A stretch of 64,000 bases of DNA from DATJPR01 sp963811705 (lineage in GTDB: Bacteria > Bacteroidota > Ignavibacteria > UBA10030 > UBA6906), in contig CAWESL010000019.1 in NCBI GenBank assembly GCA_963811705.1, forward strand, positions 65,982 through 129,981, given 5' to 3'. The notes below the pieces were generated by a model that was given only the letters and a program-made list of their open reading frames with translations, did not search any database and was not told the DNA's origin. Position 1 is the first letter of the stretch. The number at the start of each line of letters is the position of its first letter. The position numbers and the translations under genes were made by a program. This document shows, in pieces, positions 35,419 to 45,370 of this stretch.

Positions 35419-38400
35419 CTACTTCACCAACAGAAGCGATTTCGTCTGAACGAAACTTCCTGCTTCTATCCGATACAGGTAAACACCGCTTGAAAGTGTC
35501 GATCCGTCAAATCGGACGTCATGATAACCCGCGCTTACTTCACCGTCGACCAGCAGTCCGAGAAGCTCACCCAGCACATTGTAGACCGTAATGCGCACCG
35601 TCGATTGCTTCGAAACGCCAAATCGAATCGTCGTCGTGGGATTGAACGGGTTCGGATAATTCCCGTCCAGGGTAAATGTGGAAGGGATTCCAAGGCCGAG
35701 ATCGGTAATGCCGGTAGCCGGCTCGAACGCGGCAGTTTCCGTAATCACGCTATCCATTACGATTGTGGCGGCTGTGTCTGTGCCACTGTATGAGCCTTTC
35801 CCGACTCCGATCCATTGGCTCAACCTCCATCCTGTGTTTGGCCGAGCCACAATTCGAACGTGCGTCCCGCTTGTGAACCATCCGCTCGATGGGTCGACCG
35901 ATCCACCGTTGCCGGAAGACATTGTTACGTAGTACGATGTATCAAACAAGGCAGCGTACGTCGTGCTCTGCGGTGGTGTCGTTACTTGATGGGAAAGGGA
36001 ATCCCCATCGCTCCAATGCAACCAAGTATGCTTCGTACCGAATTGCGTCAACTGAGGGCTTGTCGTCCCGATCCTGTGCGACGAGCCAATCACCGACACG
36101 AAGCTGTGCGGGGCAGAATACGTGGAGTCGTCGACGGTGAACACGCACGATTCCGGTTTGGATTGAACTGTAATCAACACAGTTGATGGTGGTGGCGGAT
36201 CCACAATGAATGTCGGTATCGAGCCCCAAGTCCCACCTTCCGTAACGATTGAGTTTACTCCTTGCTCTACAAGTGCGCCCGCTACGTGGAAATACTTACC
36301 CGAATCAGGTGCGGTGAGAACAAAGTTGAATGTGTCTTTTGTCCCAACAGCCATGAGACGCACGGTGGATGTATCCTGGAAATCATAGCCCGCCTGCTTA
36401 TCCCTATCGAGCGTCAATGCACATCTCACTGATTGGGGAACGCTCCCCTGCTCGTTCGGGTTTGTGATTTCGACAGAGACCTTAATCGGAGTTCCGAATG
36501 GGATATTTCCGGTCACAACTTCATTCGTACTGTTATTGAAAACTAGGATGTTGGAAGTATATGGTGCGTTTCTCATGAATGTAACTGCTGTCGTTTCTGC
36601 GCCCGCAATGCCAAGACCCTTTCTCTCACCCCAGTATTCGTTGCCGTAGATTTTCGATGGAGAGGAAGGAACTGTGTTCACTCGAATCGAATATCCTGTG
36701 TCCGCTCTAACATCGTCGAACTCCACTGACCCTGAAGAGTCGCACGTCTCACTCCGAAGAAGTTGGCCACTACTAGCCATAAGGCTCACGCTAGTCCTTG
36801 CATCCACGGGGCCATAACCAGGCACATTTTGAATGGTAACGCGGATCGATCCGGCTCGAGGCGAAAGGGAGTCTATTATTTCCCTCAACGAGCGTTTCCA
36901 CACCCCGTTCCCGTCGACCGCCACAATCACATTCGAGTCGACAATCGCGAGGGTAGCTACCGCCGCTTGAGGCAATCCTTGACGTATCGAAGACCATTCC
37001 GTGCTTCCTTTCAAAGAGCAATATATGTCTCCGTCAGACGTCCGTGCAAAGATAGCAGTACCGCAACAGCTGTCACTTGTAGTCGCAAGGGTCACAATTG
37101 AACTGTCCGTCAATCCGGAGTTGGCTGCACTCCATGTTGTTCCGTCGTTTGTTGATCGAAAGACACCCATATCCCCTCCGGAATACAGAGTGGAACCTAC
37201 CTCGACCATACCACCAAAGTTCGAGAATGGTACATCAGCGGTAAGCCACGTGTTCCCTTCGTTCGTTGAAACGAAGACCGCACCGCTCATTGCGTAGAGT
37301 TTGCCACCACATCGCGCCAGATTATTGACTTTCATATATGGCAAGCCGGTATTCACTTCAGCCCAAGTTGCCCCGTCATCAGTCGATCGAATCACGCCAT
37401 TATAGGAGGTACCCGCCCAAAGTGATTGACCGGATATGATGATTGGGCCAACTGCACCTCCGTCTGGCCAATGATCTAGAGATAAGCCGGTCGTGAAATC
37501 CGACCAGGTTTCCCCACTGTCAATAGAGACATATAGACCGTCCCAAGCACCTACAAAACTTCGTGTCCGGGACACGGCGAGCGATGTAACTGAGTAATAT
37601 CCATTTGTATGTGTAGGCAGAACATATTGAATTAATCCGCGATTGGCTGGGTGCCAGACTGAACCCATGTTCGTAGATATGAAAAGTCCAAAGTAATTTG
37701 ATCCGGCGTAAAGGATTTTCCCGCTGCCAGCTATACACGATGCACCTGGTATCGTACCCCCAACCCCTCGCCAGCGCCAATGGTGCCCCGAATCCGTCGA
37801 TTGGAAGACCCCCCCAGCAGTCCCTGCGTAGACTGTCGTGGTATCAGAACCGATGGACGGAAAGGAAAGACTATAGACGTATCCAGTCCCGCCGCCAATG
37901 CTTACTGTACTCCAATTCGTCCCACCGTCTGTCGATACTAGAATACTTCCTTTATTAGTTCCAGCAACAATGGTGTTTCTTGAGACCGCGAAACTTGATA
38001 CGCCCGAGCCATATCCGTAAAGGTCTGCAAGACCTACAAGAGACCAGCTTCCGTTAGAATCAGACCAGCGAAAAATACCGCCGTATCCAGACGCGTACAA
38101 AGTTGTGTCATATCCCAAATTAGGTGAAACGACGAGGCTGCTCATGTACCCTGTTGGCAAGCCTGCATTTACCGCGTTCCAGCTTGCGCCAAAATCGTAG
38201 GAGAGAAAGACCCCATTCATCTTTGTGGCTGCAAATATTTTATTCCCGATGCAGACAATTGAGTAGACGGTAGTATCGATCAATCCGCTGTCTGATTGAG
38301 CCCAGGTCTCGCCAGCATTTGTAGAGACATATATCCCACCCGCGCTCGTCCCCGCGAAATATCTCGACCCGCACGAAGCAAGGGTCAAAACGAGATTGTT

Positions 38401-38772
38401 TGTCAATCCGGAATTACTCTCATGCCAGTGAGCACCCTGGTCAGAAGAAAGAAGCACTCCACCTCCGTTTGTCCCGGCCATAAGTAGTGTCCCGCCACTG
38501 GCATTCTCAGTTGAGAGGAGACAAAGGACATTCGAGTTCGTCGATCCGAGACTCACAGTAGTCCATGTCGCGCCATTGTCGGTCGATCGCGAAACGCGAC
38601 CCATGTTCAGGCCAACGAAAAGATCACTCCCGTCCGATCCATTCGGCACCGAGATTATCGTATATGGGACGCCTCCTCCTGATCCGCTAATATTCTCCCA
38701 TTGACAAAATGAAGAGCTCGAAAACACAAAACCGATTGCAAGAAGCAACAGTATTCTGCTGGTAGAGGTCAT
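35419..38772 (-). CDS. T9SS-secreted BNR/Ycf48-like propeller protein
   Basis: This is a 1117-residue secreted protein with signal MTSTSRILLLLAIGFVFSSSSFCQ. It has about ten repeats of the form LFVGLNMGRVSRSTDNGATWTTVS, the BNR/Asp-box (SxDxGxTW) beta-propeller of sialidase- and Ycf48-like proteins; no sialidase active site is visible. After residue 650 come a module shared with other cargo (36350-36860), an InlB-like repeat (SSGNGGSVDPSSGWF), and a T9SS tail (YPNPFNPTTTIRFGV to LLLVK). It probably binds surface ligands. The ATG at 38772 follows AAGGGAA. The transcript would start with the repeated leader at 38861-39001. Confidence 0.82.
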   Translation of the reverse strand: MTSTSRILLLLAIGFVFSSSSFCQWENISGSGGGVPYTIISVPNGSDGSDLFVGLNMGRVSRSTDNGATWTTVSLGSTNSNVLCLLSTENASGGTLLMAGTNGGGVLLSSDQGAHWHESNSGLTNNLVLTLASCGSRYFAGTSAGGIYVSTNAGETWAQSDSGLIDTTVYSIVCIGNKIFAATKMNGVFLSYDFGASWNAVNAGLPTGYMSSLVVSPNLGYDTTLYASGYGGIFRWSDSNGSWSLVGLADLYGYGSGVSSFAVSRNTIVAGTNKGSILVSTDGGTNWSTVSIGGGTGYVYSLSFPSIGSDTTTVYAGTAGGVFQSTDSGHHWRWRGVGGTIPGASCIAGSGKILYAGSNYFGLFISTNMGSVWHPANRGLIQYVLPTHTNGYYSVTSLAVSRTRSFVGAWDGLYVSIDSGETWSDFTTGLSLDHWPDGGAVGPIIISGQSLWAGTSYNGVIRSTDDGATWAEVNTGLPYMKVNNLARCGGKLYAMSGAVFVSTNEGNTWLTADVPFSNFGGMVEVGSTLYSGGDMGVFRSTNDGTTWSAANSGLTDSSIVTLATTSDSCCGTAIFARTSDGDIYCSLKGSTEWSSIRQGLPQAAVATLAIVDSNVIVAVDGNGVWKRSLREIIDSLSPRAGSIRVTIQNVPGYGPVDARTSVSLMASSGQLLRSETCDSSGSVEFDDVRADTGYSIRVNTVPSSPSKIYGNEYWGERKGLGIAGAETTAVTFMRNAPYTSNILVFNNSTNEVVTGNIPFGTPIKVSVEITNPNEQGSVPQSVRCALTLDRDKQAGYDFQDTSTVRLMAVGTKDTFNFVLTAPDSGKYFHVAGALVEQGVNSIVTEGGTWGSIPTFIVDPPPPSTVLITVQSKPESCVFTVDDSTYSAPHSFVSVIGSSHRIGTTSPQLTQFGTKHTWLHWSDGDSLSHQVTTPPQSTTYAALFDTSYYVTMSSGNGGSVDPSSGWFTSGTHVRIVARPNTGWRLSQWIGVGKGSYSGTDTAATIVMDSVITETAAFEPATGITDLGLGIPSTFTLDGNYPNPFNPTTTIRFGVSKQSTVRITVYNVLGELLGLLVDGEVSAGYHDVRFDGSTLSSGVYLYRIEAGSFVQTKSLLLVK

Positions 38773-38860
38773 GAGTTCCCTTCGAGGTACTACGAAGACG
38801 AAGTCGCGGAGATAGTCGACGTTTGGGTTTGATCCGCATATTCGGAAGACCCGAAATGGC

Positions 38861-39001
38861 AAAAGCCCATCCATCAAACACTAGACGAATGGGCTTCTCA
38901 ATGAGCATGGGGAATCACCAGCCGATACGCCTCTCCCACACTCATGCTAAGGTTTCGGCTGCCGCCTTGATGAAATTACTTCTTTCCTTAAGCCATGTCA
39001 A
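38861..39001 (-). promoter_or_regulatory. Repeated T9SS-cargo leader, copy 1
   Basis: The minus strand has TTGACA (38996-39001), 17 bases, TAATTT (38973-38978), a stem CAGCCGA/TCGGCTG (38919-38961) enclosing GTGTGGGAGAGGCG, then TGCTCATTGAG and a hairpin AAGCCCATTCGTC with GATGGATGGGCTTTT (38861-38896). It lies 89 bp before the start at 38772. The hairpin is followed by T residues, so it resembles a terminator or attenuator in the 5' leader. The organisation equals the copies at 23030 and 40870. Confidence 0.65.
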
Positions 39002-39108
39002 GGAATTGCACCAGATGTCACAGATAAACATTGAAACATGTGAAATCCTGATGCCGGAATGTGCGTGATGCTTCACCGCAGAGCCCTCGCTCGGCTCAAA
39101 TAACAGAA

Positions 39109-39130
39109 AAGGCCCGGAAGCCCGGGCCTT
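39109..39130 (-). terminator. Terminator of the FG-GAP T9SS gene
   Basis: The minus strand reads AAGGCCCGG, short loop, CCGGGCCTTTTC. It is a strong GC stem with a T-run, 20 bp after the stop at 39150. Confidence 0.75.
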
Positions 39131-39149
39131 GGTGGCGAAACGATGGGAG

Positions 39150-40688
39150 TCACCTCACAAGCAACAATTTCTTCGTCTCCACGAACGAGCCGGCCTGCAA
39201 TCGGTAGAAGTAGACGCCGCTGGCGAGGCGTGAGCCCTCGAATTGGACCTCGTACGATCCTGCGTTCTCCCTCCGGTTCACCAGTACAGACACCTCGCGA
39301 CCAAGTATGTCGAGCACGCTCAACCTTACCTCGGAGGAGTTCGGCAACTCGTACGTGATGGTCGTGCTCGGGTTGAAGGGGTTGGGGTAGTTCTGCACGA
39401 GAGCCAGCCGCAGCGGAATAGGCTCACCCTTCTCTGCAAACCCTATTGCACCTCGAGTGAATATCCAAGCCGCTCCTATCCCGTTACCATCGCCAGGCTC
39501 CCCAATAATAGCGGTATTTCCGTCCGCTGAAATGGAGACCGAACTGCCAAAGTTGGCACGATCCACACCTGTTCCCGTGATCTTTTTTCCCTGCTGGGCC
39601 CAAACATTGCCGCGCCTGTTGAATACCCACGCTGCACCTGCTCCGGCGTTGTCCCCATATCCCCCCACGATGGCTGTATTTCCATCTGCAGAAAGCGAAA
39701 CAGAACAACCTAGGTAGGCACCACCGACAGCGTCAGTCCCCAGGAGTTTCGCGTCCTGCTGGCCCCAGGTACCATTGACGCGAATATATACCCAAACGGC
39801 CCCTTTCCCAGAGTCATCTGCATAACCACCTACTACCGCTGTATTCCCATCAGCAGAGAGAGCTATTGAACAACCGAAATCGGAGATCAAGACTCGTCCG
39901 GTTCCAATGAGTTTATCACTCTGTTGAGTCCACACACCATCACTGCGATGATAAATCCAAATTGCACCCGCCCAGCCGCCGTCGATTGGGCCGCCAACGA
40001 TCGCTGTGTTCCCGTCAGCTGAAAGCGCTACCGAAGAGCCTTGATTGGAGCTATATATATTCGAACCTCCTATGGATCCAGTGCCCACGAGTTTTCTGCC
40101 TTGTTGACTCCAAACCCCGTTGGTACGAGTATACACCCAAGCTGCGCCGACGTTGGAGCTGTCCTGAGGACCGCCCACTATGGCCGTATTCCCATCAGCA
40201 GAAAGAGCTACAGCGACCCCCTGATTATCGACTCCCACAGCTCCTCCGCCAACTAGTTTCTTCCCTTGCTGGTTCCATACGCCATTTGTCTTCGCGAATA
40301 CCCAAGCAGCTCCCATATGGGAACTATCCTGAGAGCCGCCGATCATTACCGTGGTGCCATCAGCGGAGATGGCGACTGATACACCTTGCCAAGCGTCGCC
40401 AACACTTCCACTGCCAACGAGTTTCCCTCCTTGCTGAGTCCATATCCCGTTTTCATTCCGGAAGACCCACGCCGCGCCTTCTCCCGAGCCGTCCAAATAA
40501 CCTCCAACAATCGCAGTGTTCCCGTCAGCCGAGATAGCAACGGAATATCCTTGGAGCGACTTCCCCGTTGCATTGCTACCGGTTAGCGATGACCCCCAAG
40601 GACCGAACTGCGCTTGGACTGGGATCACGACTGAGAATTCGAGGAGACAAATCACTAAGAGCTCAGACGATACATTTTTCAGATTCAT
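39150..40688 (-). CDS. T9SS-secreted FG-GAP repeat propeller protein
   Basis: This is a 512-residue secreted protein with a signal peptide ending in VQAQ. It contains about six repeats of the type SVALSADGNTAIVGG...GAAWVF, the FG-GAP_2 beta-propeller unit, and a T9SS sorting tail (YPNPFNPSTTITYEL to KKLLLVR). This type of propeller is generally found on extracellular adhesive or structural proteins. No catalytic residues are visible. The ATG at 40688 has AAGGATCGA upstream. It carries the copy-2 leader about 180 bp before the start, with a terminator 20 bp after the stop. Confidence 0.82.
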   Translation of the reverse strand: MNLKNVSSELLVICLLEFSVVIPVQAQFGPWGSSLTGSNATGKSLQGYSVAISADGNTAIVGGYLDGSGEGAAWVFRNENGIWTQQGGKLVGSGSVGDAWQGVSVAISADGTTVMIGGSQDSSHMGAAWVFAKTNGVWNQQGKKLVGGGAVGVDNQGVAVALSADGNTAIVGGPQDSSNVGAAWVYTRTNGVWSQQGRKLVGTGSIGGSNIYSSNQGSSVALSADGNTAIVGGPIDGGWAGAIWIYHRSDGVWTQQSDKLIGTGRVLISDFGCSIALSADGNTAVVGGYADDSGKGAVWVYIRVNGTWGQQDAKLLGTDAVGGAYLGCSVSLSADGNTAIVGGYGDNAGAGAAWVFNRRGNVWAQQGKKITGTGVDRANFGSSVSISADGNTAIIGEPGDGNGIGAAWIFTRGAIGFAEKGEPIPLRLALVQNYPNPFNPSTTITYELPNSSEVRLSVLDILGREVSVLVNRRENAGSYEVQFEGSRLASGVYFYRLQAGSFVETKKLLLVR

Positions 40689-40869
40689 TCGATCCTTGCC
40701 GAGGCTATCACTGATAAATAATTATCAAACCATAAATCGTGGTTTCTGCCGAGGTCCTTGGTCAATATCTCGTTTCAATGCGTTGAGTAGACGCTGGCTC
40801 AAGAGCACGCCCCTGCATAAGCTCAGGACATTGATGGTCCGAAGGTTCAACTAATCGCCGGGAAACGAC

Positions 40870-41011
40870 AAAGCCCATCCATCAAGCACTCTGACGAATG
40901 GGCTTCTCAATGAGCATGGTTATCCCCCCAGCCGAAACGCTCCTCCCACACTCACACTAAGTTTTCGGCTGCCCCCTCGATGAAATTACTTCTTTCCTTA
41001 GGCCATGTCAA
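40870..41011 (-). promoter_or_regulatory. Repeated T9SS-cargo leader, copy 2
   Basis: The minus strand shows TTGACA (41006-41011), 17 bases, TAATTT (40983-40988), a perfect 9-bp stem CAGCCGAAA/TTTCGGCTG (40929-40971), TGCTCATTGAG, and the hairpin AAGCCCATTCGTC with GATGGATGGGCTTTG (40870-40905). It lies 182 bp before the start at 40688. The outer stem of this copy is longer than in copy 1, which supports pairing. Confidence 0.6.
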
Positions 41012-41118
41012 GGAATTGCGCCTGTCGTGGCTAATAAAGATCAAAAGATGTGAAATCCTGATACCATCGTGCGCGTGACGATTCGATGCAGAGCCATGCC
41101 TTCGCCACAAATAACAGA

Positions 41119-41141
41119 AAAGGCCCGGAAGCCCGGGCCTT
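41119..41141 (-). terminator. Terminator after the orphan T9SS tail
   Basis: The same AAGGCCCGG/CCGGGCCTT stem as at 39109 stands 23 bp after the orphan tail stop at 41164, suggesting that tail plus terminator were duplicated together. Confidence 0.65.
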
Positions 41142-41163
41142 CGAGTTATTACGATGGAAGCGC

Positions 41164-41331
41164 TCACCTCACGAGCAATAGCTTCTTCGTCTCCACGAAC
41201 GATCCGGCTTGGAGGCGATAGAAGTAGACGCCGCTCGCAAGATTCCTGGCGTCGAATTGGACTTCGTGATAGCCGGCTTCGATGTCTCCGTTGATGAGCT
41301 CGGCGACTCTCTGCCCGAGCGTGTTGTGTTG
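41164..41331 (-). pseudogene. Orphan T9SS C-terminal sorting tail
   Basis: The last 54 codons read HNTLGQRVAELINGDIEAGYHEVQF then LASGVYFYRLQAGSFVE and end in KLLLVR. This is the second half of a T9SS sorting domain. The PNPFNP part and any passenger are absent, and the upstream frame is unrelated. The piece is therefore a 3' fragment of a cargo gene, brought here with its terminator. Confidence 0.75.
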
Positions 41332-41498
41332 TAGACAGAAAGCAATAAGGGAAAGGCCTGTCCAATCACAGCTAGGCCAAGAGAGGGCAATTGGATGGAC
41401 CCGATCAGACTCGATGCCGAATTCGAGTCTTTCGAGACGTCTATTCAACGTCAAGTATCTGAGACTGGTAAAATGCAAAAGTCAGGTGCTAACCATAG

Positions 41499-42222
41499 CT
41501 AGGGGGCAGGAAGTGAAATCCTACTCACAAGCAGGATCAAAGCTCCTAAGAGGATCTTTCGATCGTCTTCTTCGGGATTGTATCGCACACTTGTGAGGGT
41601 CGATATTGAATACTGCAACTTTGTGCCATGGATCGCTAAGTCTTCATCGTTCCGATCATACTCTATTGACAACAGCCGGAACATTGGGTGATCGTTGCTT
41701 GTCCAGTCAACTACATGCAACGACCCAGCGATGCCTTTCACCATGAAGCTCTCATCAATTGATACAAGTAGAGAGGCTTCTTCAAACGAATTGTACTTTA
41801 CCATGTTTTGCGATATCAAAGGATTCGGTGCCACTGGTTAGAATCATTCTGCCCTTTCGAGCATGATGCCCTTTTACACTTTGGAGCTTGCACAGAAAGA
41901 ACTTCAATATGACCTGATTATGCCTCCGTTGACCACCGTAGATCTTGATCGAGATGAGTGGTCTGGCAGGGTAGCTACGTTTGTCGAAAGGATAGCTCGA
42001 CTTGTCTGTGCCGGGAGGGTCGCATGGATCATACAGAGTGCCGGACACAGCAAGCCAACAGAAACACGGAGACAAGAGGTTATTGAATCCACGAGCTCGA
42101 GAAAAGCCGATCTGACTCCTGAAGTCCAATTCCATAAATCTGCAGATAGATACCTCAGCAATGGACTCTACTTGTGTCCGTCGGCCGGCACAAGAACACT
42201 TCCATTTCTGGTGACAAAACAA
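41499..42222 (-). pseudogene. Possible frameshifted small secreted protein gene
   Basis: Two overlapping minus-strand frames (41499-41834 and 41782-42222) could be one gene broken once. The upper part has a hydrophobic stretch LLSPCFCWLAVSGTLYDPCDPPG, like a lipoprotein or export signal, and the lower part gives a smooth mixed sequence (EEASLLVSIDESFMVKGI, FRLLSIEYDRN). I recognise no family. The evidence is only sequence character and continuity, so it might be non-coding. Confidence 0.3.
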
Positions 42223-42391
42223 GCATTGCCTTCCTCATTTTGAGACGCCGGCCTTCTTCGAGTATGTGCCGGAAGATTTTGAGCGACAAATCACAATGCC
42301 CCGAGTAGTGTACAATTGCGATACAGAACTAACGATGCCCTCCTTAGGCTGACTCTTTATTAGATCACTCGAACGAGGTGGCCTTCTTAAT

Positions 42392-42790
42392 TCAGAACTC
42401 ATGCCTGCAGAACCTACAGATCTTTGCCTCCGCTTTAACCATCTCAGCGCACTGAGGGCACTTCTTTTCTGTCGCTACTGCAATTGGCTGAAGTGCAACA
42501 TCCGGCCGTGGAGTATCGCAGATTTTATAGGTTCCATTCACCAAGACCTTCCTTGTACAACGACTCACAGCGTAGGAGTAATCCATACCACATCGGGGAC
42601 AAACCCAGTTGGTCCGGCTTGCGTTGAGTCTGTCATCATTATTATTACTAACAACGGACGCAAGTATGACACCAATGATTCCAAGTAATAGTCCACCGAA
42701 GAACCATACCGCGACGTTGAGACCCCTCGAGTTTGCGATCATGGCCGATGCTATGCCGCAAAGGATGCAGATGATTATCAGTAGCTCCAT
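42392..42790 (-). CDS. Small membrane protein with zinc ribbons
   Basis: This is a 132-residue protein with two hydrophobic helices at the N-terminus (about residues 2-20 and 25-46). Two metal-binding motifs follow: WVCPRCG with a later Cys pair (CTRK...CDTP), and KKCPQCAEMVKAEAKICRFCRHEF, a common double-CxxC ribbon. Such ribbons at the C-terminus are typical of small membrane proteins of unknown role. GGAGGTGA lies 5-6 bases before the ATG, an ideal ribosome site. The gene is complete. Confidence 0.8.
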   Translation of the reverse strand: MELLIIICILCGIASAMIANSRGLNVAVWFFGGLLLGIIGVILASVVSNNNDDRLNASRTNWVCPRCGMDYSYAVSRCTRKVLVNGTYKICDTPRPDVALQPIAVATEKKCPQCAEMVKAEAKICRFCRHEF

Positions 42791-42948
42791 AAGTCACCTC
42801 CATGGTGCCGATTCGTACGAGTTATTTCCACGGCAATTTTACTTGAAGAGCCTTGCCAACGCACTCAACGATCTAACTGGATCCCAGTGACTACTCGCAG
42901 TCAAATGTCATTGCCTCCCCTTCCGCAACGTAGGGAAGGAGGCCTTTG

Positions 42949-44778
42949 TCAAGGATTTGTAACCTATCCATCATCATTCATGCCATCGGCGCCATGGGCA
43001 ATTCTTGAGATAATCGGGCATCTTCCAGAAGCAAAGGGTGTATTTCTTACTCTTGTGTGATCTTTTCATCGCACAATGAGCGGCAAGACGCTGAATGGGC
43101 GTTTCTTTGGCCTGGGAGTAACTACACGATTTGTCCTGGGTGCCACTGGGTTCTACCCCTAACGTCACATAGCGTCGTGATTTGTCCGAGCTTCGAGTGT
43201 CCAACGAAAAGAGGCGAAAGCGATGGTTTCCTGTGCGAAGATCTCATGGAACGTTGGGGGGTGCAAATGGGCGCTGCCCTGGGAATCGCTGACAGATCAC
43301 CTCTTCCACGATGGGAGCTCTAGCCGGTGAAGCGGTCTCCCTCGAATATCATCGGATCTTCAAATGAGAAACGCGAGCACAGTCATGGCAGCAATCGAAG
43401 AGAGGAATAGGTGAATAGCGGAGGTATGAAGAACCAGGAAGTCATACATAGAAGACACGAAATTAAGACTGAGGCTTTGCATCACAGCTTTGCCGACGAT
43501 CATCGCCGTGCCACTTCTTCCGCCCCATCGTGGGGCACGGTAGTTGCAATGCCGGAGACCCTCGTGAGCTCATCATACGAAGCATTTAACCCCGCGCAGA
43601 TCCGACGGAATTCTTCCACGCCGTCGGGCAACAGCGTCTGTTCGATCACCTTAACGGCGTCCGCCAAATCATAGATCAGTCGCAGGAGCATCACAGCAGC
43701 TTCATACTGCCCAGAGTTTTCTTTGAGACGGGATTTCCAATAGGATAACCGCGCGTCAGCATACTCGACAAGGCTGCGCGGATACTGAAAGTCATGCGCA
43801 CGATCCTCCTGACTCGTATACCGGTTGGTCTTCTCCAGCCAGACCGAGGCATTGGCATGCGACAGGTGATGGATGCAGCAGGGGGAATCGGGCGGCAGCG
43901 TCTGGATACGGTCACTCTTGAGGAGGACCCCGCCGTGGACGGTCTCCCTGAACTCGAGAGCTCCCCGTCGAAAGAATCGGTTGTGGTACTCCGGCCAATG
44001 GTATGCGTTTTCGCTATGACGGCCAAGAATATAATGCCGCATCGGGATCGCAAGAATGTCGCAATCCAGGCCGGTCGCTTTTGTGCGCATAAATTCAATC
44101 CCGGCAGGCGAGAAGCATTCATCTCCGTCGAGAAAGATGATCGCATCATGGATGCATCGCGCGAAGGCTTCCTTGCGAGTGGCTTCAACGGTCGGTGACC
44201 ATGGGACAGTGAGAAACTCGTCGGCATAGCGCCGGCAGATCGCGTCGGATCCATCGGTGGACGATTTGTCGATGACAACGAGCTGATCTACGAATCGGAG
44301 GGACCGCAGTGCCGTTTCGACGATATCACCGTTGTTGTAATTGATCAGGAACGCAGAGATTGACGGCATACGCACTTTCCCGTACCATGTAGTCCTCGAA
44401 AGATACTGAATTCTTCTAATAATCCTATCTTGGCAGAGGTTAATTTCTCCCTTCTGGGATCGGCGCGACGAGTCCCCGGATGATCCTAGATCGGAGACCC
44501 CTCATCTTGCTTGGTGGTGGAGGCAACAATCGAAGAAACCAATCAGGCAAATGGGCCGAGTTGGAAGCTCACCTACTGCCTCTTGTTCAGTCAGATGCCG
44601 CCCACATCAAGGGAGTGCTCCACTCCCGCAGCAAGTTTCACACGTTCGCTCCCTTTTGGTATTGAACATCTCCAGCCATAGCTGTTGGTATCCGCTGCTC
44701 TACTTAGTAACCAACATAGCCATCCAATCGACGCACGATTTTTGTCTCTGGCGTAACGCAATCGCCGATTCTGCGTCA
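42949..44778. repeat. Segmental duplication, copy A (1.83 kb)
   Basis: This segment is repeated at 62048-63883 with high identity through the glycosyltransferase gene and its upstream flank, and lower identity downstream of it (42949-43490). It contains that gene and non-coding flanks on both sides. Within 42949-43400 there is only the decayed frame around SNYTICPGCHW; no functional gene is supported there. Both copies have the same orientation. Confidence 0.85.
43500..44369 (-). CDS. Family 2 glycosyltransferase, copy A
   Basis: This is a 289-residue inverting glycosyltransferase of the WaaE/KdtX-like type. The N-terminal Rossmann part reads ISAFLINYNNGDIVETALRSLRFVDQLVVID, and the metal-binding DGDE lies at FLDGDECFSP. 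The later HWPEYHNRFFRRG and ETVHGGV are typical acceptor-side motifs. It probably adds a sugar to lipopolysaccharide core or a surface glycan on the cytoplasmic face. The ATG at 44369 follows GGGAAA; a GTG two codons earlier is possible. Compared with copy B (62563-63471) the C-terminus differs: here it ends EEVARR. Confidence 0.85.
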   Translation of the reverse strand: MPSISAFLINYNNGDIVETALRSLRFVDQLVVIDKSSTDGSDAICRRYADEFLTVPWSPTVEATRKEAFARCIHDAIIFLDGDECFSPAGIEFMRTKATGLDCDILAIPMRHYILGRHSENAYHWPEYHNRFFRRGALEFRETVHGGVLLKSDRIQTLPPDSPCCIHHLSHANASVWLEKTNRYTSQEDRAHDFQYPRSLVEYADARLSYWKSRLKENSGQYEAAVMLLRLIYDLADAVKVIEQTLLPDGVEEFRRICAGLNASYDELTRVSGIATTVPHDGAEEVARR

Positions 44779-44945
44779 TGATTCTCGCTCCATGTTTCAG
44801 CGCAACGGGATGTTTTTTGACAATTGGATTTTGTCCGGTTGTGCGATGGGATTCTGGGTTGCCAAGAAATGGGTCCCGTCTGTGTCTATGGTCGGATGAA
44901 AGAAAGAAGAGGGCCCGGTGATTGCCAGACCCCGAGGAGATCCCA

Positions 44946-45296
44946 TCAGTCCCACCACAAGAATATCATCGGAGGAATGTTCTTGAACTTTCCCCCGAAT
45001 TCCTGTCCAGCTTGGATTTTTATCGAATCACAAGAGAAGAAGTGCTTGCCGAGGATCGATATCGTCTTCTTAAGATCAGAATCTTGGATATCAGCCCCGT
45101 TTTTTTCGAGCGCGTAGATCGTGGGAATGGAGAAGTGGGTGACGCCGCTTATGTCAAGCTCTAGAAGTTCAGCGGTCCAGATTTCCGGTTTGGTTTTGAA
45201 GAGTCTGACTACTGTCTTGGGATCAGGTCCCGCATTGTGAGCCATTACCAGACCTTTCTTTATTAAGCCCGTCAGAATCTTGAGGTCGGCTTTCAT
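44946..45296 (-). CDS. Small hypothetical cytoplasmic protein
   Basis: This is a 116-residue protein with an even alpha/beta composition (DPKTVVRLFKTKPEIWTAELLELDISG, then TIYALEKNGADIQDSDLKKTISILG) and no membrane or export signal. I recognise no family. An antisense frame at 44922-45164 spans the same bases and is less convincing. No strong ribosome site is visible. It might form a transcription unit with the lipoprotein gene upstream at 45371. Confidence 0.45.
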   Translation of the reverse strand: MKADLKILTGLIKKGLVMAHNAGPDPKTVVRLFKTKPEIWTAELLELDISGVTHFSIPTIYALEKNGADIQDSDLKKTISILGKHFFSCDSIKIQAGQEFGGKFKNIPPMIFLWWD

Positions 45297-45370
45297 GACT
45301 TATTGTCCCATAGTGGCGGATGATTACCGAGCTGTAGTCGTTGGTGCACAACATCATTGATGCACTTGAA

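Noticed and set aside
42949..43330. Zinc-finger-like frame SNYTICPGCHWVLPL
   Set aside because: The two copies have different frames upstream and stop early, so at best this is a relic.
44480..44665. Small plus-strand frame with a counterpart at 63582-63767
   Set aside because: Differences between the copies are mostly non-synonymous, so the frame is conserved only by the DNA duplication.
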